Positions 6,406-6,664 of a stretch of DNA of 6,664 nt are shown here, one piece after another (positions within the stretch are counted from its first letter, which is position 1; each line of letters starts with the position of its first letter). Source of the DNA: ANME-2 cluster archaeon (GTDB lineage: Archaea > Halobacteriota > Methanosarcinia > Methanosarcinales > Methanocomedenaceae); the NCBI GenBank assembly GCA_023544495.1, contig JAMJFV010000111.1, forward strand, positions 1-6,664, read 5' to 3'. A program made the position numbers and the translations under genes. The notes under the pieces are model-generated. The model was not told the origin of the DNA, made no database searches, and was given only the letters and a program-made list of their open reading frames with translations.

Positions 6406-6487
6406 TAGTCCCTAACTATTTAAATCATTGATTAAGCCTATATTGTTACTGAAATAAAGCAAAAAGATTATATAAAGATAGTCCCTA
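6406..6487 (+). repeat. 9-bp direct repeat TAGTCCCTA before the transposase
   Basis: Copies at 6406-6414 and 6479-6487. Each follows a TTATATA (6397-6403 and 6468-6474) by a few bases and is followed by a TATT, so the similarity extends imperfectly over about 25 nt. It could be a duplicated promoter or part of the end of an insertion sequence. The distal end of the element is outside the window. Confidence 0.5.
6468..6477 (+). promoter_or_regulatory. Candidate TATA box of the transposase gene, leaderless mRNA likely
   Basis: TTATATAAAG lies with its centre about 26 nt before the ATG at 6498. With the usual archaeal TATA-to-start distance, transcription would begin at or very near the start codon. 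No Shine-Dalgarno is seen before the ATG, in agreement with a leaderless message. Confidence 0.5.
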
Positions 6488-6497
6488 TTATTACATT

Positions 6498-6664
6498 ATG
6501 GTATTTTTAGAAAAGAAAAAACTGAAAGGTCATACTTACTGGTACGCCTCAGAACGCAGTCTGGTTGACGGAAAGATCAAACGAACCTGGCAAGAATATC
6601 TTGGAACAACAGAAACGATCATAGAATGCATAAGAAAATCAAAAGAACTGCCACACATCAAACT
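6498..6664 (+). CDS. Putative IS4-superfamily (IS1634-like) transposase, N-terminus only
   Basis: Open from the ATG at 6498 to the window edge (55 full codons); the rest is missing. The visible part reads MVFLEKKKLKGHTYWYASE, then RSLVDGKIKRTWQEYLGT at residues 20-37. This is the typical opening of transposases of the IS1634/IS4 kind common in Methanosarcinales: a basic start, a 'KGxxYWYxxE' strand, a 'DGKxxRxxxxYLGT' strand. The DDE catalytic residues would lie further on and cannot be checked, so intactness is unknown. It is lysine-rich and uses more AT-ending codons than the hdr genes, as expected of a mobile element. The family assignment rests on recognition of a short N-terminus and is tentative. 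Confidence 0.6.
   Translation, partial: MVFLEKKKLKGHTYWYASERSLVDGKIKRTWQEYLGTTETIIECIRKSKELPHIK

Noticed and set aside
1..6664. CRISPR array, tRNA, rRNA or a defence system
   Set aside because: No regularly spaced repeats, cloverleaf-like sequence or defence gene motifs were found; apart from the transposase start, the genes are core metabolic or housekeeping genes.

Overview
This 6.7 kb window comes from an archaeon, most probably a cytochrome-containing member of the Methanosarcinales (a methanogen or an ANME-type methanotroph). The evidence is an hdrE-hdrD pair encoding membrane-bound, methanophenazine-linked heterodisulfide reductase, the signature genes of the archaeal modified mevalonate pathway, TATA-box promoters of archaeal type, strong GGAGG-type ribosome binding sites, and the start of an IS4-superfamily-like transposase. 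The sequence does not allow a genus call.

Layout. Positions 1-3927 hold a compact minus-strand operon, read right to left: a UbiD-family prenyl-FMN decarboxylase (3927-2659), the aconitase X large/catalytic subunit (2656-1451), the aconitase X small 'swivel' subunit (1457-1050) and an EGY-like site-2 protease of family M50 (1053 to beyond the left edge). Junctions are a 2-nt gap, a 7-nt overlap and a 4-nt ATGA overlap, so the genes are almost certainly co-transcribed and partly translationally coupled. Positions 3928-4171 are an AT-rich divergent promoter region. Positions 4172-6236 hold the plus-strand pair hdrE-hdrD with excellent Shine-Dalgarno sites, ended by a hairpin plus T-run at about 6259-6296. 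From 6298 on there is AT-rich sequence and then the N-terminus of a putative transposase (6498 to beyond the right edge).

How the genes work together. The two aconitase X subunits form phosphomevalonate 5-phosphate dehydratase, which makes trans-anhydromevalonate 5-phosphate; the UbiD protein decarboxylates that to isopentenyl phosphate. This is the middle section of the archaeal mevalonate route that feeds isoprenoid lipids and, in these archaea, methanophenazine. The divergent hdrED genes encode the enzyme that oxidises reduced methanophenazine and reduces CoM-S-S-CoB. The window therefore places two isoprenoid-quinone-analogue-related steps (precursor synthesis and use) side by side; whether that is functional or chance cannot be judged from one window. 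The least expected element is the intramembrane protease locked into the isoprenoid operon by an ATGA overlap.
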